From: Zygnema cylindricum
Taxonomy: Eukaryota > Streptophyta > Zygnematophyceae > Zygnematales > Zygnemataceae
Direction of reading: 5' to 3'
DNA: 64,000 nucleotides
Assembly: GCA_037447655.1 (NCBI GenBank)
Contig: JBBHKE010001558.1
Span: 150,147-214,146 of the forward strand
The translations under genes were made by a program, and so were the position numbers. Under the pieces are notes generated by a model. The model was not told where the DNA came from. It did not search any database and worked only from the letters and a program-made list of their open reading frames with translations. This document shows, piece after piece, positions 11,732-22,711 of the stretch (position 1 is the first letter of the stretch; each line of letters starts with the position of its first letter).

Positions 11732-12623
11732 TGTTGAAAAGAGGTAATCAATAGTTCACTTCCCTATTTTAGTTTTGTTTTAAAGAAAGAAAGTAAGGAT
11801 CAAAGGCGCGCCATGGCTGCCGCCATATTTAGAAAGTGGCAGTTTTTGCAGTTAAGGGTGTTTTGGCTAAAATGATGCCCAGGTCTAGATTTGAACCTTT
11901 GACCTCTAGATTTCTTTATAGCCTAACGCCTTAACCATTAAGGCGTTACGAAACGATACACGTCATGGTTTTCATAAATATATAAACATTAACGAAACAG
12001 CTAATTAACAGCAGACTAACCAAAAGGAGCAATTTCTGCATGTACGCGAATCTGAACCGTGTAAAATATGTTTTGATCGGACGGCCGGCATTATAGCCGC
12101 CACGCGAAGTGAGTTTTTTGGCGGCATACGGATATAGCGTCACGCGGTGCCACGTGGCGCCACATTATTTGATACCGGAGAAGATGGGAGGAGGAACCAT
12201 GGCTTCCGATATGACAGGTGTCACCTTGTAGACCTTGTCGTACAATGGTTGTACAATAAGTACATCGCCCATTGTACCTTCTTGTACTTTATAGTGTTCC
12301 TATTGGACTAGGGTTTAATAGTAGGTAGTCGTGAGTAGGCAGACCGAGACTTAGTAATATTTAGGTACCTCTCTCTCTAAGAGAGCTTGTAACTATGAAG
12401 GTCATCTTTGACCAGCCATAACTTACTGCTCGGGTGAGCAAATTCAGTGATTCTTTTTGTGTTCGACTCAGGGGAGTCTTGTCCTCACAAGGGTGAGAGT
12501 GGTCAGAATATTTGTGTGCCTGGGCGGCGCTTATTCAGCGGGAAAGTAGAAGGGGCAAATATTATCCTAGAGGCTTTACATAGGCTGCTCATTCTGTGGG
12601 TCAATGGAGACCACAAAATTTCA
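11732..12623 (+). repeat. Copia-A 3' LTR
   Basis: 892 bp, TGTTGAAAAG to TTTCA, followed by the TAGAG target duplication. It retains the segment with GAGAGAGCTTG-type sequence missing from the 5' LTR. The fragment at 61399-61835 also has this segment, so the 5' LTR is the deleted one. Confidence 0.93.
11869..11946 (-). other. tRNA-like module antisense in Copia-A 3' LTR
   Basis: Same A-box, GGTTCAAAT B-box and T-run arrangement on the minus strand as in the 5' LTR, with one change next to the B box. Confidence 0.58.
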
Positions 12624-13064
12624 TAGAGGGAGGAGTGATAATCTTACATGATCAAATTAGTCCACAAGAGAGAGTTTATGAAGTATATCGCTTAAAAGCA
12701 AGATGTAGGAATTCTAATATAATTTATGAACTATACATGGCTGGACATAGCGGCAACCGTTGGAGTACTCAGTAGGAGTCTTAATGATCATAGAAAGAGA
12801 GACTCGGAGGCGGCCAAGAGATTAATGAGATATCTGGTGGGAACTAGAGAGTTATGGTAGCATTTGGGAGGGAAGCTCACTGATATCACTACTTAGAGTG
12901 ATGCTAGTTATGGAGATGCATCTATGAGAAGATGCACTTCTGGGTATGTGTTCTATGTGGGGGAAAGGTGCTTGATGTTGGAGCAACAAGCAACAAAAGG
13001 TGGTTGCTTAGTATACTATGGAGGCTGAGTATATGGCCTATTATTTTGCTGTGAAAGAGTTGAT
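12624..13064 (+). pseudogene. Copia-B pol remnant, right arm part 2
   Basis: Resumes the plus-strand Copia-B right arm after Copia-A: GGAGGAGTGATAATC, then the VLSRSLNDHRKRDSEAAKR region and RNase H start with DITT and DASYGDA. It is broken by stops and indels and ends at the TTGAT target site (13060-13064) of a solo LTR, within KEL of the KELMWVK motif. Confidence 0.8.
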
Positions 13065-14380
13065 TGTTGTCCTTGGCCTATTTCAGCCATGGATTACTCA
13101 CAGAAGACACCCACATACTACCTCAAAATAGTTGTGTTTCAAAAAACACAGATTACTTCACAATAATCAAAAACAGCTTAAACTGCACCAGTTTGCAGTG
13201 TATCTTAAACACTATAACCTCTCAAAGTTACTGCCAAATCCATCAAGGCATCCAAAAGATATGAGCTGCAGAGTTTCCAAAAAACATCTAACAGCTTACC
13301 AAACTAAACAGGTAGACTCCTCACATAATTCTACAAAAACATCAGAACAGATTGAAACTACATAAACAAATAGTTTCTGTATTATAGAACATACACACAA
13401 ATTTTCATATCCAGATATCTATCAGAGTGATTACACTGACAAGTCAAAGATGCAAAAAAACAGTCTGCCGTTACTTTGATAAATTAAGCTGATAATAGAA
13501 TAAACTAAGTCCTACAAGTTTTATACTCACAAAGTTATCTACTGAGCCCTAAACTAATAAAATAGCTACACGTGTAATTTATTACTGTACTCAAATAAAG
13601 ACAATGTACGTCAACGGTACATCTACTGTACCAAGGGTACGTCCAAACCCTAATTATGACTTTTATCTAATTTCACAATTGCAACACTAAAAAGTAATTC
13701 ACTACATACAAATTAACGTTGTTTCAAATATTTACAAATAGGAACCGTACATAAATTGTGTCACTTGCTTAGTCAGCAATTTGCTAATCCGTCCAAGCGT
13801 CCGTACAAGGCAGCTCTGAATTCCCGGATCGCCGTTAGATGTAAAGTAAATCTTCGTCGTGGACGACACGCGTCCAAATCACTATCCCAATGTGGTCCTA
13901 TTTCGAATCGAGTCCGTCGACTTGATTCGTATCCGCCGTTCATTCTTTACCGTGTATTGTAGCATAGTTTATATACGTCCAGCCGACTGTTGCTGTGCGG
14001 TACGAAACACCTGAGTGCGTATGGAATGTTTCGTCACTTGTGGTCCCGTACGAATCGCGTCCATCGACACGATTCAAATCAACGTCCCATACTGATTTCA
14101 TACAGTACATTTTCCATAAAACTTCGTCCGTCGGATTTTGCGAATTTGCTCGTTCGACATGCGACACGTGTATGTGAGTGTCGGCGCCATTCCAAAATAC
14201 CTACAAAGTCCTCATATGCCGACGCGTGTCCCTGTAGAAGTACGGTACACTTTTTTATCCTTATACTACTGTACCACTATTAGTGGTCAGTCCTGAAGTG
14301 TTTACACTAAAAATATTCTAAGTACTAATCCTTCTCTCACTGACCCATTTAATGAGTACTAAAGTTTTCAAATCACAACA
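13065..14380 (-). mobile_element. solo LTR, Copia-E-like
   Basis: 1316 bp starting TGTTGTCC and ending CACAACA, flanked by the perfect 5-bp duplication TTGAT (13060-13064 and 14381-14385). It splits the RNase H KELMWVK motif of Copia-B. Its right part resembles in order the Copia-E LTR near 38.1-38.25 kb (GTACAGTAG, GGGACACG on the minus strand), giving a minus orientation. No internal region is present, so it is a solo LTR formed by LTR-LTR recombination or a decayed relative. Confidence 0.82.
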
Positions 14381-14686
14381 TTGATGTGGGTCAAGTCCTT
14401 GTTGCAAGAATTGGGGTATATGAAGGAGGGAGTGCATGAAGTCTTTTGTGATTATCAGGCTGCTATTGCAATTGCAGTCATCATTTCAAAGCTAAGCATA
14501 TGGACACAAGATTGAGCTTTGTAAGGGAAATAGCTGAAAATAAAATTGTGAATCTTGTACTTAGGTATAATGAAAAAATGTTGGTTGACTTGATGACCAA
14601 ACCTGTGCCCTCTCCCAAGTTAAAATATTGTAGGGAAAAATGTGGATTGAAAGAGAAGTTAAAATTAGACTAGAAAATAAGGGGAG
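14381..14686 (+). pseudogene. Copia-B RNase H tail, right arm part 3
   Basis: Continues after the solo LTR: MWVKSLLQELGYMKEG, a CD(Y)QAAIAIA-like block, AKHMDTRLSFVREI and DLMTKPVPSPKL, then the stop codon and AAGGGGAG polypurine tract before the LTR at 14687. Confidence 0.85.
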
Positions 14687-15677
14687 TGTTGAATCACTAG
14701 ATTTATGGAGTATTTTCTAGGTCTGAATAGCTCAGTAGAAAAAGAGCAAGCAGTCTGCCTCTACCTCTTTCCTCTATCCCCAATACTTGTTATAGTCACT
14801 CAAGGAGAGAAAGAATAGTGGAGCCATGGCTGCCTCAGCTCCATAGGCATGACTAAAGAGTGACATAAGTCACTCTCAACAAAAAGTTGAGTCCGGCAAG
14901 ACTTGAACCTCCGACCGGTAGAGCGAGGCGTAGCCATCAGCTCTAACCGGGCTGTCATAGAAGTTCGTTAAAATACATAGGGTGTGATAATTACTTAAAC
15001 AGTATTATGATCCATAATTTGATTAACGACATTACGAATGAGGGGACATAGAACTAGTTCCTATATAGTGCTGATCCCGCACGAAACAAATGAATCGGAC
15101 ATTTGTTTCGACGGCTAACATTAAATGTCGATTTTTGATCCATCGCCACATATCCCCGCCGAGATCCCGGAATGGTCACTTTGGCGGTTTTCGGACGTGG
15201 CATGACCTAGCGCCACGTGGGTAGATAACATTTGGTCGCTAGAATTTTGGGGAACATAAAGAAGATTAAAATGTGGACACGCGTCCACTCAATGGCCTTG
15301 TCGTACACAGGCCGTACAGAAAGGACATCGGCCGTAGTACCTTTCTGTACTTTACAGTTATTTGATTGGATTGTGCTGCAGTAGATAGGGGTTGTGAGAG
15401 GGGATTAAAACTTACCAATTTTTGAGTAGGCATCAACCTCTCAATTTGAGAGTTTGTATAAATTGGCATATTTGTTGCTTCATAACTTATCGGCTAGTTG
15501 GCCGTTTTTAGTGATTTTTTTTGCTACAAACTCGAGGAGTCTAGGCTGCACAGAGGTGCAATCAGATTGTCAACTTGTTTGCTTGAGCAAAAGTGGTTGT
15601 GGTTAAAACGGGGTTAGTTATAAAACTACCTAGAGGCTTCTTGAATTCTGTAGTCCAATGGAGGACACAGAATTCCA
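14687..15677 (+). repeat. Copia-B LTR, right arm
   Basis: 991 bp, TGTTGAATCACTAG to GAATTCCA. It carries GAGCCATGGCTGCC, an antisense tRNA-like module, a GTAC-rich core (15296-15360), ATTGGATTG, CAGTAGATAGGG and TATAAATTGG near 15460. It pairs in reverse with the LTR at 4375-5366. Confidence 0.9.
14881..14955 (-). other. tRNA-like module antisense in Copia-B right LTR
   Basis: Minus strand: A-box-like AGCCCGGTTAGAGCTGATGG, B-box-like AGGTTCAAGTC (plus 14900-14910), then TTTTT (plus AAAAA 14881-14885). A CCGG stem brackets the B box. Antisense to the element. Confidence 0.58.
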
Positions 15678-17168
15678 TCTTCAATGTTTCCCTTTTGGGA
15701 AAAGACATTGTTGCCAAAGACCCTCAACACGAGAATACGTTTGTACAAGTTGGAAAGATGTAAATTGAAAAGTCCGTACGAGTTGCAAACGAGCAAATTT
15801 TGTTTGTGTACTCCGCGTTTTGCAAAAATGTTTTACAATTCTACAACACTTCCAAAAATTTCATCCTATTCGTTGTTCAACCGTGACTTTAAATAAAATG
15901 GACTCGCTGCTGTAGTTGTTTTCAAGTAAAGCTTGAAAATGAGTGGAACGACCTAGTAGTGGGTCGAAAATAGCAAGTCGACAAAGTTGTAGCACATTCT
16001 AAGTTTAAGATAGACTCAAATTATACAATGGTTTCACATTTTTTTTGTACGGCACAAGATTTTCTCGTCGCAGGCTCTGTTTTGGAGGAAAAAGACAAAA
16101 AAAACCCTTACTTTATCACATGGGAACACACCCTTAGAATACTTAAATGGGTCCTTTAGCAGTGGATTTTTTGAAGCTCAAAGTGCCATTTGGACCGAAA
16201 TCTCGTTAAAACAGTTACATGCGTCATCTTGTAAGACCTTCAATTTTTTCCCTTTCAGTCAATGGCATTTTATTTTCTGGAAGTTCATTAAAAAAAATGT
16301 TTTTTAGAGCCTCTCAAACGTCCTGTCGCTGCGTGCTCACCCGAACTCTATAATATTTCTTGGATTTGGTGCGCTACGTGCTCACCCAAACTCTATAATC
16401 TTTCTTGGATTTGGTGCAACCCCTGAGGGGCTACACCAAGATTGAATAAAATGATAAATACACGAGGGTCGATACGCTGCCACGTCTCATATCCAAGTCA
16501 GATGTTTTCCTTTCGAAACTACTCATGAGAGGGCGGCGCGTCGCCAAGTCCGCCACAAAATCTTTTGCGAAAAAAAAAGATTCGCACGAAATTTGTCTTT
16601 TAGTCGGTCATGCCGCATGTACAATTTTATCTTCGATCCAAGTAATCCGAAAAGACGCGGATGTATTAATTCCAAAATTCATACTTGGATGAAAGTGAAC
16701 TTCTACCAACATGGAAGTGCTCCTTAAATTTTTTAGCGTCAAAATCATATTTATTTTTCCTCCTACCAAGACATTGGACGGTACACCGTGAATCGTTATT
16801 AGACTATATAAATTATTTGTGTCAATAATGAATTAGTGTCATTGATGTTAATTTGTGTATCTGAAAAATATTTTATTTCCAATAACGCGATGGTAATACC
16901 ATCAAAGTACAAAACATGATTGTCACTAAAAAGTATTGATGACCAACAAAGGTTAAAGACCAAAATCTTAAGGGACTAAAAACACAACAAAAATGCACGA
17001 AAAGCCTAAAATGAAAGAAAGAATGCAAGTACAACAAAACCAAACTAATGAAACACTACAAAATAACCTAGCCGCTAAACCCTCAAACTACGCCCAATTA
17101 GATCAAAACTATGGATGTCGTCTATATGCGTCGGGTGGCGCGGCGGCAAGTCTCGCAGTCCTCGGCAA
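15678..17168. other. spacer, no gene recognised
   Basis: AT-rich sequence with a diverged copy of the repeat seen at 3213-3420 (here 15905-16090) and a tandem duplication at 16333-16428. No coding or RNA gene was recognised. Confidence 0.5.
16333..16428 (+). repeat. tandem duplication, two units of about 47 bp
   Basis: Two neighbouring units share GTGCTCACCC, AACTCTATAAT and TTTCTTGGATTTGGTGC with three or four differences. Confidence 0.7.
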
Positions 17169-17862
17169 TTAGTCACCACCGTGCTCTATCGGATAATGGC
17201 CAAACTTGGGAACGTTGAAGGGCGACATAGATGCGTTGGCGGTAGAAAGCCGACATGAGAGCTGGAGAAGGGCTACCCGGCCCTCTAACTTCGAAAGATC
17301 GTCGAGCGCAGTCGTGCAAAAAAATGTCGAAAGACTAGTCTAAGGTCCCAAATATCTCCAAAGCAAATGGTGTGAAACTATCAGCTGGGTCTCAGTGCGC
17401 GTAGTCACGTTCTTTCGAAGCCGCTGCATCCCGAGCCGCAACACAAGTATATAATGATACGCGTGAGGAAAAATGGGATCATGTAGGGTCTGTGAGGACA
17501 ACTTCCCCCAATGTTCTCGCCGCACCAAATAGAAAAACTAGATCCACACGCGGACCCCGTGTACCCATAGATTGAGAACGTGGTGGTAATATGTGCGACA
17601 CCTCGCGCTTGACTGTGTAACATGCTTCATAACCCACGGCGGCGATAGTATCCCGTACCATGTCGTGTGTTGTTGTTCGCTCCCCACCGTGTGAGCAACG
17701 TAGCAAATGTACCTATTGCTTGTCTATAGATTGACTACAAATGCAACGTGGCTTGCCTAAAAGGGAAGTGTGCGGCAAGCCAAATCGTAAGCAAAGCGCA
17801 GCAAAAAATTGAGGAGAAGATAAATGGAGCGAAGTGAAAATTGGAGTAGCAATAAGCCAAGC
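17169..17862 (-). pseudogene. non-LTR element, endonuclease-like C-terminus
   Basis: Several minus-strand frames, shifted by indels, give the order: WLIATP, FxAALCLRFGLPH, CxC and CSHGGERTTTHDMVRDTI with a Cys/His zinc-type pattern, then GYEACYTVKREVSHILP, GPRVDLVF and VVLTDPT. The latter resembles the PD-(D/E)XK catalytic region of restriction-like endonucleases in R2-group elements, which nick target DNA. The tail RTETQLIVS leads to a final stop at 17169-17171. Frameshifts make it non-functional. Confidence 0.65.
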
Positions 17863-18387
17863 TCAAGCCCCAAGCCTCAGGAACAATAGAATTTGACTCC
17901 GCGCTTCAGCTATAGGGAGCGCCAAAAGTAGATCATTGAATTCGGCGGCGGCTACTTTATTGGCGATGTGTTGTTGCACGCGTGAGTGAATTCCGGTTAA
18001 AAGGGAAGGGAACGCTGGAACTTCAGCTTGGGCATCGACTGGTAAAAGCGCTCGAGAGGACAATAATGCTTGTTGGAATGAGAGCAAACCCTTGTCAACG
18101 TGAGCTAGAATAGAAGTGTCGTCTACCAAAAACCTTGAGGTAATAATTGATGCCACCAAAGCCAAACTCCCTAGATAAGCGGATGGCGCCAAGGTGGTTG
18201 TATGACGCAAACCGAGACCCCCGCAAGAGACTGGTAAAGCAGCTTGTCTACGAGCGAGGAGGCCTTCCGGCTGATCAAAGATACCGTGGCCGACCACTTG
18301 ATGTAGAATGCCAAAGAGCCGATCATCAAATTTGGAAAGGGAAGAAAGGAAAGAAGAGTTCGGGGGTAAAGTGCGAGCCAAGTACAA
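17863..18387 (-). pseudogene. non-LTR element, region after RT
   Basis: 174-codon open segment: YLARTLPPNSSFLSSLSKFD, ALPVSCGGLGLRHTTTLAPSAYLGSLALVA and a helical C-terminal half. The GGLGLR block followed by APSAYLGSLA is typical of the thumb/connection of this RT group (GGLGLRS...AYLASL). It lies between the RT core and the Cys-rich endonuclease segment. Confidence 0.65.
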
Positions 18388-18502
18388 AGGGCGTTGGGCA
18401 ATACAACGTGTAAAGATAGCAAACGCGACTTGTGAATCCAGAAGTTTAGGAAGGTCCTCACAATGAGAAAGGTCATCTAATAAAGCATCTTTAACAAATT
18501 AG

Positions 18503-19093
18503 TTAACAAAATAAGGGGCTCCAATACGAGAAACTAAAGCCCTCTTGAGGAGTTGAAATACGGAATCCTGAAGGGAGAAAGAATTCCGGTGGAAGACCAG
18601 CTGGGCTCCATGCGACACATTTGGTGAATTTGACAGAAAGGTGAATTTTAAAAAGTTGCTCTACAAAATGGTGAAAGGTAGGAACAACTAAGTCCGGCGG
18701 GCCGACTATGTGACTGTCGTCAACAACTGAAGGGAACAAACAATTTGGAAAAGCCGCAGCCGATGCTCTGAGAGCTTGCACGTGAGCGAGGGCAAACAAA
18801 AGGGCTCCTAAAGAGTCACCTTGACGAGTACGCGTTACTGATTCCAAAGTGGTAACGTGCGCCACTAGGCCTCCGATGGGATAAAGAAAAGGGTTGGGTT
18901 TGGAGTAAAACGCACAGACAAAAGGGAAAATTTGGTTAATAAGAGACGGCGAGTATCGAAACTCACGGAAAATGGCGTTGCGATCAACCGTGTTAAAGGC
19001 GTTGGCAATATCGACTTGGAGAACGACCCAATCCGGATGAAAGTTAAGAGTCGCTCGTAAACCGTGGACTATAGCCTCACAACCCCCTTGTTT
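18503..19093 (-). pseudogene. non-LTR reverse transcriptase core
   Basis: RT palm motifs in order: GCEAIVHGLRATL, VLQVDIANAFNTVDRNAIF (first catalytic Asp), TRQGDSLGALLFALAH and FPSVVDDSHIVGP (the DD catalytic pair, usually ADD). The open frame upstream of 19093 belongs to the Copia-C LTR. Rejoined across Copia-C, the RT continues into the piece starting at 25544. Part of the coding sequence near 18480-18500 is frameshifted. Confidence 0.85.
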
Positions 19094-19098
19094 TGCAA

Positions 19099-20147
19099 TG
19101 AAACTCTGAGACCTCCATAAATCCTCAGAGTAGACAGTTTCCAAGAAGCCTCTAGGATAATCCTGACCCCTTTGTGTTCCAGCAAAAATAACTGCCACCC
19201 TGGCAAACAAAAACCCTGACCACCTGCACCCCTGTAAAGGCAAGACTCCCCTGAGTCGGTAGCAAAAAGAATCTCTGAATTTGCTCCCCTGAGCAGTAAG
19301 TTATGGAGGGTCAAAGTTGACCTTTTGTACAGAAGCTCTCTCGGAGAGGGGGTCCTATCTTCTAATTTTTCTAAGTCCTATCTCTCTCACAGACTCTATC
19401 TACTGATGTACGGTACCAATCAGAATTGAGTTCCGTACGCAAAAGTATAGCTGTCGGTGTACTTTATGTACGGACATTGTACGACATGGCCAAAATGTCG
19501 ACACATGTCAAATCCGGATTCGGTGCCATAATCTCCGGAGATTCCACAATCCAACGGAATTTCGCCACGCGTCATCCGATGTGGCGATGGCCACAAACCG
19601 CCGAAATCTTCCTCCGCGATCTCGGCGCTAATCCCGGCCGTCCGATTAAATTCGGATTTAATCGTAGCCGTAATAAATACATGCGCGGTATTTGTTTCAC
19701 TTACGAAACAAATGCGCGATACTGATTTTTGTCCGTACCGTAATTCGTACATTATATATTACTGGATCTATGTATCCCGTAATTCATTTCAGTTAAATGA
19801 TTTATCGCACGTATAATTTTTTAAATGAATATCAAACTATATGATACGTAATACTACGGCTAGACTTAACGGCTAAGGCTACCGGCTATTTCCTGTCTGC
19901 CGGCCGTTAGGTACAAGGATCAAATCCTGCCGCCGGCACATACCTTTTAAATAAATAAATAAACCCTAAAATAAAATTCCCGTAAACCTCAGGATAGCCA
20001 AGGTAGCCATGGCTCTAGCTTCCTCTCCAATTTCTCAGTGACTGCGACAAGTTTGAGAGTTGGAGAGAGAAGTTAGAGATAGATTGCCTCGACTTCTATA
20101 TTTCTTTTCAGACCTAGAAAATACTCATAAAACCATTAGTTTCTACA
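19099..20147 (-). repeat. Copia-C 3' LTR
   Basis: Plus strand runs TGAAACTCTGAGACC to TTTCTACA. Contains GGTAGCCATGGCTCTAGC, a tRNA-like module, a GTAC-rich core at 19411-19490 and CAATCAGAATTG (CCAAT type). Next to it lies the complement of a polypurine tract (CTCCCCTTATCTT). Confidence 0.94.
19859..19948 (+). other. tRNA-like module antisense in Copia-C 3' LTR
   Basis: A-box-like TAGACTTAACGGCTAAGGC, B-box-like GGATCAAATCC (19917-19927), a perfect 7-bp stem TGCCGGC/GCCGGCA around the B box and a TTTT run at 19945-19948. Confidence 0.58.
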
Positions 20148-20400
20148 CTCCCCTTATCTTCTAGTCAATCTTTAATTTCAGACCACACTTCTCCCTGCAA
20201 AAAATTAGCTTAGGGGAAGGCACAGGTTTGGTCATCATATCTGCTACCATCTCACTATCTGGTCTGTACTCTAAACTGATTATTTTGTTTTCTACTTTCT
20301 CTCTAACAAAGCTAAGTCTGATGTCTATGTGTTTGGCTTTAAAATGGTGTTTAGGATTGGCAGAAATAGCAATTGCTGCCTGGTTATCACAAAATATTTT
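20148..20400 (-). pseudogene. Copia-C RNase H tail
   Basis: After an in-frame TAG (20401-20403) the frame continues as FCDNQAAIAIS, KAKHIDIRLSFV and DMMTKPVPSPKL-type sequence to the final stop just before the polypurine tract. It contains the last RNase H aspartate. Confidence 0.8.
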
Positions 20401-21000
20401 CTACACACCACTTTTAAGGTGACCAAGCTCACCAAGCAAAGACTTGACCCACATCAATTCTTTTACAGCAGAGCAAGAGGCCATAAACTCAGCCTCCATG
20501 GTGGACTGAGCAATAACCTTTTGATGTTTGCTACTCCAACAGCAAGCCCCATCACCCACATATAATACATATCCAGAAGTACATCTCCTCATCGGAGCAT
20601 CACCATAACTGGCATCACTCCAAGTAGTGATGTCAGTATTCTCCCCACCCAAATGGAACCATAGATCTCTAGTTCCTACCAAATATCTAAGGACTCTCTT
20701 AGCTGCCTCCCAATCCTTCTTAGTGGGAGCATTTAGACTTCTACTCAGCACTCCTACAGCTGCAGCTAAATCCGGACGGGTACAATTCATAAAATAGATT
20801 AGACTTCCCACTACTTGCCTGTAAGGAATAGTCTGCATGAACTTCTGTTCATCAGGAGATAATTCCTCGTCTAAGACTATGACTCCTTCTTCCTCACTCC
20901 CCTCACTTCCCTTCTTCAACTCCATTGGAGTTGTACAACTATTAGCTTTATCCATTTGAAATTTTTCAAGCATGTTCCCTATTGCTTCCTTTTGAGTCAA
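20401..21000 (-). pseudogene. Copia-C RT-RNase H connection and RNase H
   Basis: 199 codons. MTQKEAIGNMLEKF, NSCTTPMELKKGSEGSEEEGV, IPYRQVVGSLIYFMNCTRPD and AAAVGVLSRSL, then TTWSDASYGDAPMRRCTSG and QKVIAQSTMEAEFMA. It is separated from the RT segment by an in-frame TGA near 21019. Confidence 0.9.
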
Positions 21001-21018
21001 TCTTATAATTTTCCTTTT

Positions 21019-21540
21019 TCAGTCTCTCTCTACTTGAATTCCCAAAATATATCTTGCTTCTCCTATATCCTTCATTTCAAATCTCCCCTTAAGATCGGTT
21101 GTCAATTTGTTAATTTTTTCCATTGATTTACTTAATACAAGCAAATCATCAACATAAATTGCAATAAATATAAAACCTTCCTCATCTTCAAAAACATAGA
21201 TTGAGTGATCTGAGCTGATCCGAATATATCCCAGACCGGTAAGAAACTCATCAAGCTTCTTTTTCCATTGTCGAGGTGCCTGTTTCAAACCATAAAGAGA
21301 TTTAATCAGCCGGCATACCTTACTCTCCTCTCCTTCCTCCACAAAACCTTCGGGTTGTCGCATGAAGATCTCCTCTTCCAATTCTCCATGCAAAAAGGTT
21401 GTTTTGATGTCCATCTGATGCACTTCCATGTCTTGCGCCGTTGCTAAACTGAGAAGTATGCGGATGGAGGGAAATCTAACCACCGGGGCAAAGGTTTCCT
21501 CGTAGTCAATTCCTTCCTTTTGTGTAAATCCCTTTGCCAC
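21019..21540 (-). pseudogene. Copia-C reverse transcriptase
   Basis: AKGFTQKEGIDYEETFAPVV, MDIKTTFLHGELEEEIFMRQP, LYGLKQAPRQWKKKLDEFL, IYVFEDEEGFIF and the active site IYVDDLLVLSKSM, then KDIGEARYILGIQVERD and a TGA. It is joined to the upstream integrase ORF by a frameshift at about 21545-21560 (at NTIEQISG, where the family reads NTIERYKARLVAKG). Confidence 0.93.
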
Positions 21541-22711
21541 TAATCTGCTCGATTGTGTTTTCTGGGTTCAGTTTTAATTTGAAAACCCACTTACAACCGA
21601 TTGGTTTTCGGTTAGGTGGACAGTCCACCAGCTCCCAAGTATCGGCTGCCATGATTGAAGCCATCTCCTCATTGATGGCTGTCTTCCACCGGTTTCTTTC
21701 TGGACAAGTCATCGCCTCTCCATAAGTTTGAGGTTCATCTTGATGAGATAGTTTGGTTACCTTGTTATTAACCTGTTTTTCTTGCAGTCTTTTGCTACTT
21801 CTCCTCCCCCCCTCAAAATCTGAGGCCGGAATAGATGGTTCTCGTGGATTCTTTGGAACAAACTCGCCTTCTCCCCTATCCTTTGATTCCGAATCAATTT
21901 CCACCACGTCTTCCGCTTCGAGTAGAGTTGTCACTAGAGTTTCCACAGCCGAGTCCTTTTCAGTCTGATTTGTTCCTGCAAGAATGTCATCTTCTCTAAA
22001 ACCTTGATAGTTAGGAAGCTCAAAGTCATCGGAATTTTCTAACTCAAATCTGATTTTTACTGATTTCTTATATTTGAAGGGATCCACAGACTTTCCTTCA
22101 TCCATAACTACTAGATTCTTTACTAAGATTATATCTTCCCTTTTTAGATCATAAACTCTATATCCTTTAACATCTTCATCATATCCTAATAAGTATCCCG
22201 GTTTTCCTTTAGGATCTAGCTTCCAATTGGACCGATCAGTATCTAGACTGAACACTTGACTGCCGAAAACCTTTGAGTGAGATATGTCTGGTTTCTGGCC
22301 TGTCCATCTCTCATAATGTGTTTGATCTCTTATAGCTGAAGTAAGAACTCTATTTTTGAGGTAATTAGCACAGTTCATTGCTTCTGCCCAAAACCTTTTC
22401 CCTATCTTTTTATCTGACAACATACTTCTAACACTATCACTTAGTGTTCTATTTAACCTTTCAGCTACCCCATTCTGTTCCGGATTTTTTGGAACTGTCT
22501 TTTGGTGTTGAACCCCATCTTCCCTCAGAAAATCCTCAAACTGGTTAGAAGTATACTCTCCACCATTGTCACTCCTTACTCTCTTGATTGGAGTTTCATG
22601 GAGTTTTCCGCTCCATGCTTTATATTGTCTAAAACAATCCTCAGCTTCGGACTTGTTTTTCAAAAAATATACCCGGGAATACCGAGACCAATCATCAGTT
22701 ATAGTCATCAT
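21506..22711 (-). pseudogene. Copia-C integrase core, linker and start of RT
   Basis: 401 codons. TITDDWSRYSRVYFLKNKSE, RSDNGGEYTS (second Asp), PEQNGVAERLNRTL (Glu), SMLSDKKIGKRFWAEAM, FGSQVFSLD and GYDEDVKGYRVYDLKREDI, then an acidic linker, RRSSKRLQEKQ, and RT start WELVDCPPNRKPIGCKWVFK. The first integrase Asp is in the upstream ORF because a frameshift lies in a run of seven C/G near 22722-22728. Confidence 0.92.

Larger units (their letters stand above)
6446..12623 (+). mobile_element. Copia-A, full-length LTR retrotransposon (decayed ORFs)
   Basis: Complete Ty1/copia element of 6178 bp with LTRs of 858 and 892 bp, primer-binding site, gag-pol, polypurine tract and a perfect 5-bp target duplication TAGAG (6441-6445 and 12624-12628). 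It inserted into the Copia-B right arm. The LTRs differ by about 15 substitutions and one 34-nt indel by eye, suggesting a fairly recent insertion. The coding region carries several in-frame stops and two frameshifts, so it cannot move on its own. Gene order gag, protease, integrase, RT, RNase H is copia type. Confidence 0.93.
4375..15677. mobile_element. inverted pair of truncated Copia-B elements with nested insertions
   Basis: The left arm (4375-6388) is a minus-strand Copia-B running from the RT YVDD region to the LTR end. The right arm (6389-6445, 12624-13064, 14381-15677) is a plus-strand copy of the same family starting shortly before the KANSCTTPMD segment of RT. Orientation flips at about 6388. 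Without the nested insertions the shared arms are each about 1.8 kb, ending exactly at the LTR ends, with about 0.2 kb of left-arm-only sequence between. Outer flanks (CGGTT left, TCTTC right) do not match, so this is not one simple transposition. It may reflect two abutting truncated copies or an inverted duplication at a break. Confidence 0.8.

Noticed and set aside
16333-16428. Two near-identical units considered as a CRISPR-like array
   Set aside because: Only two adjacent units without spacers in a eukaryotic repeat region; a plain tandem duplication.
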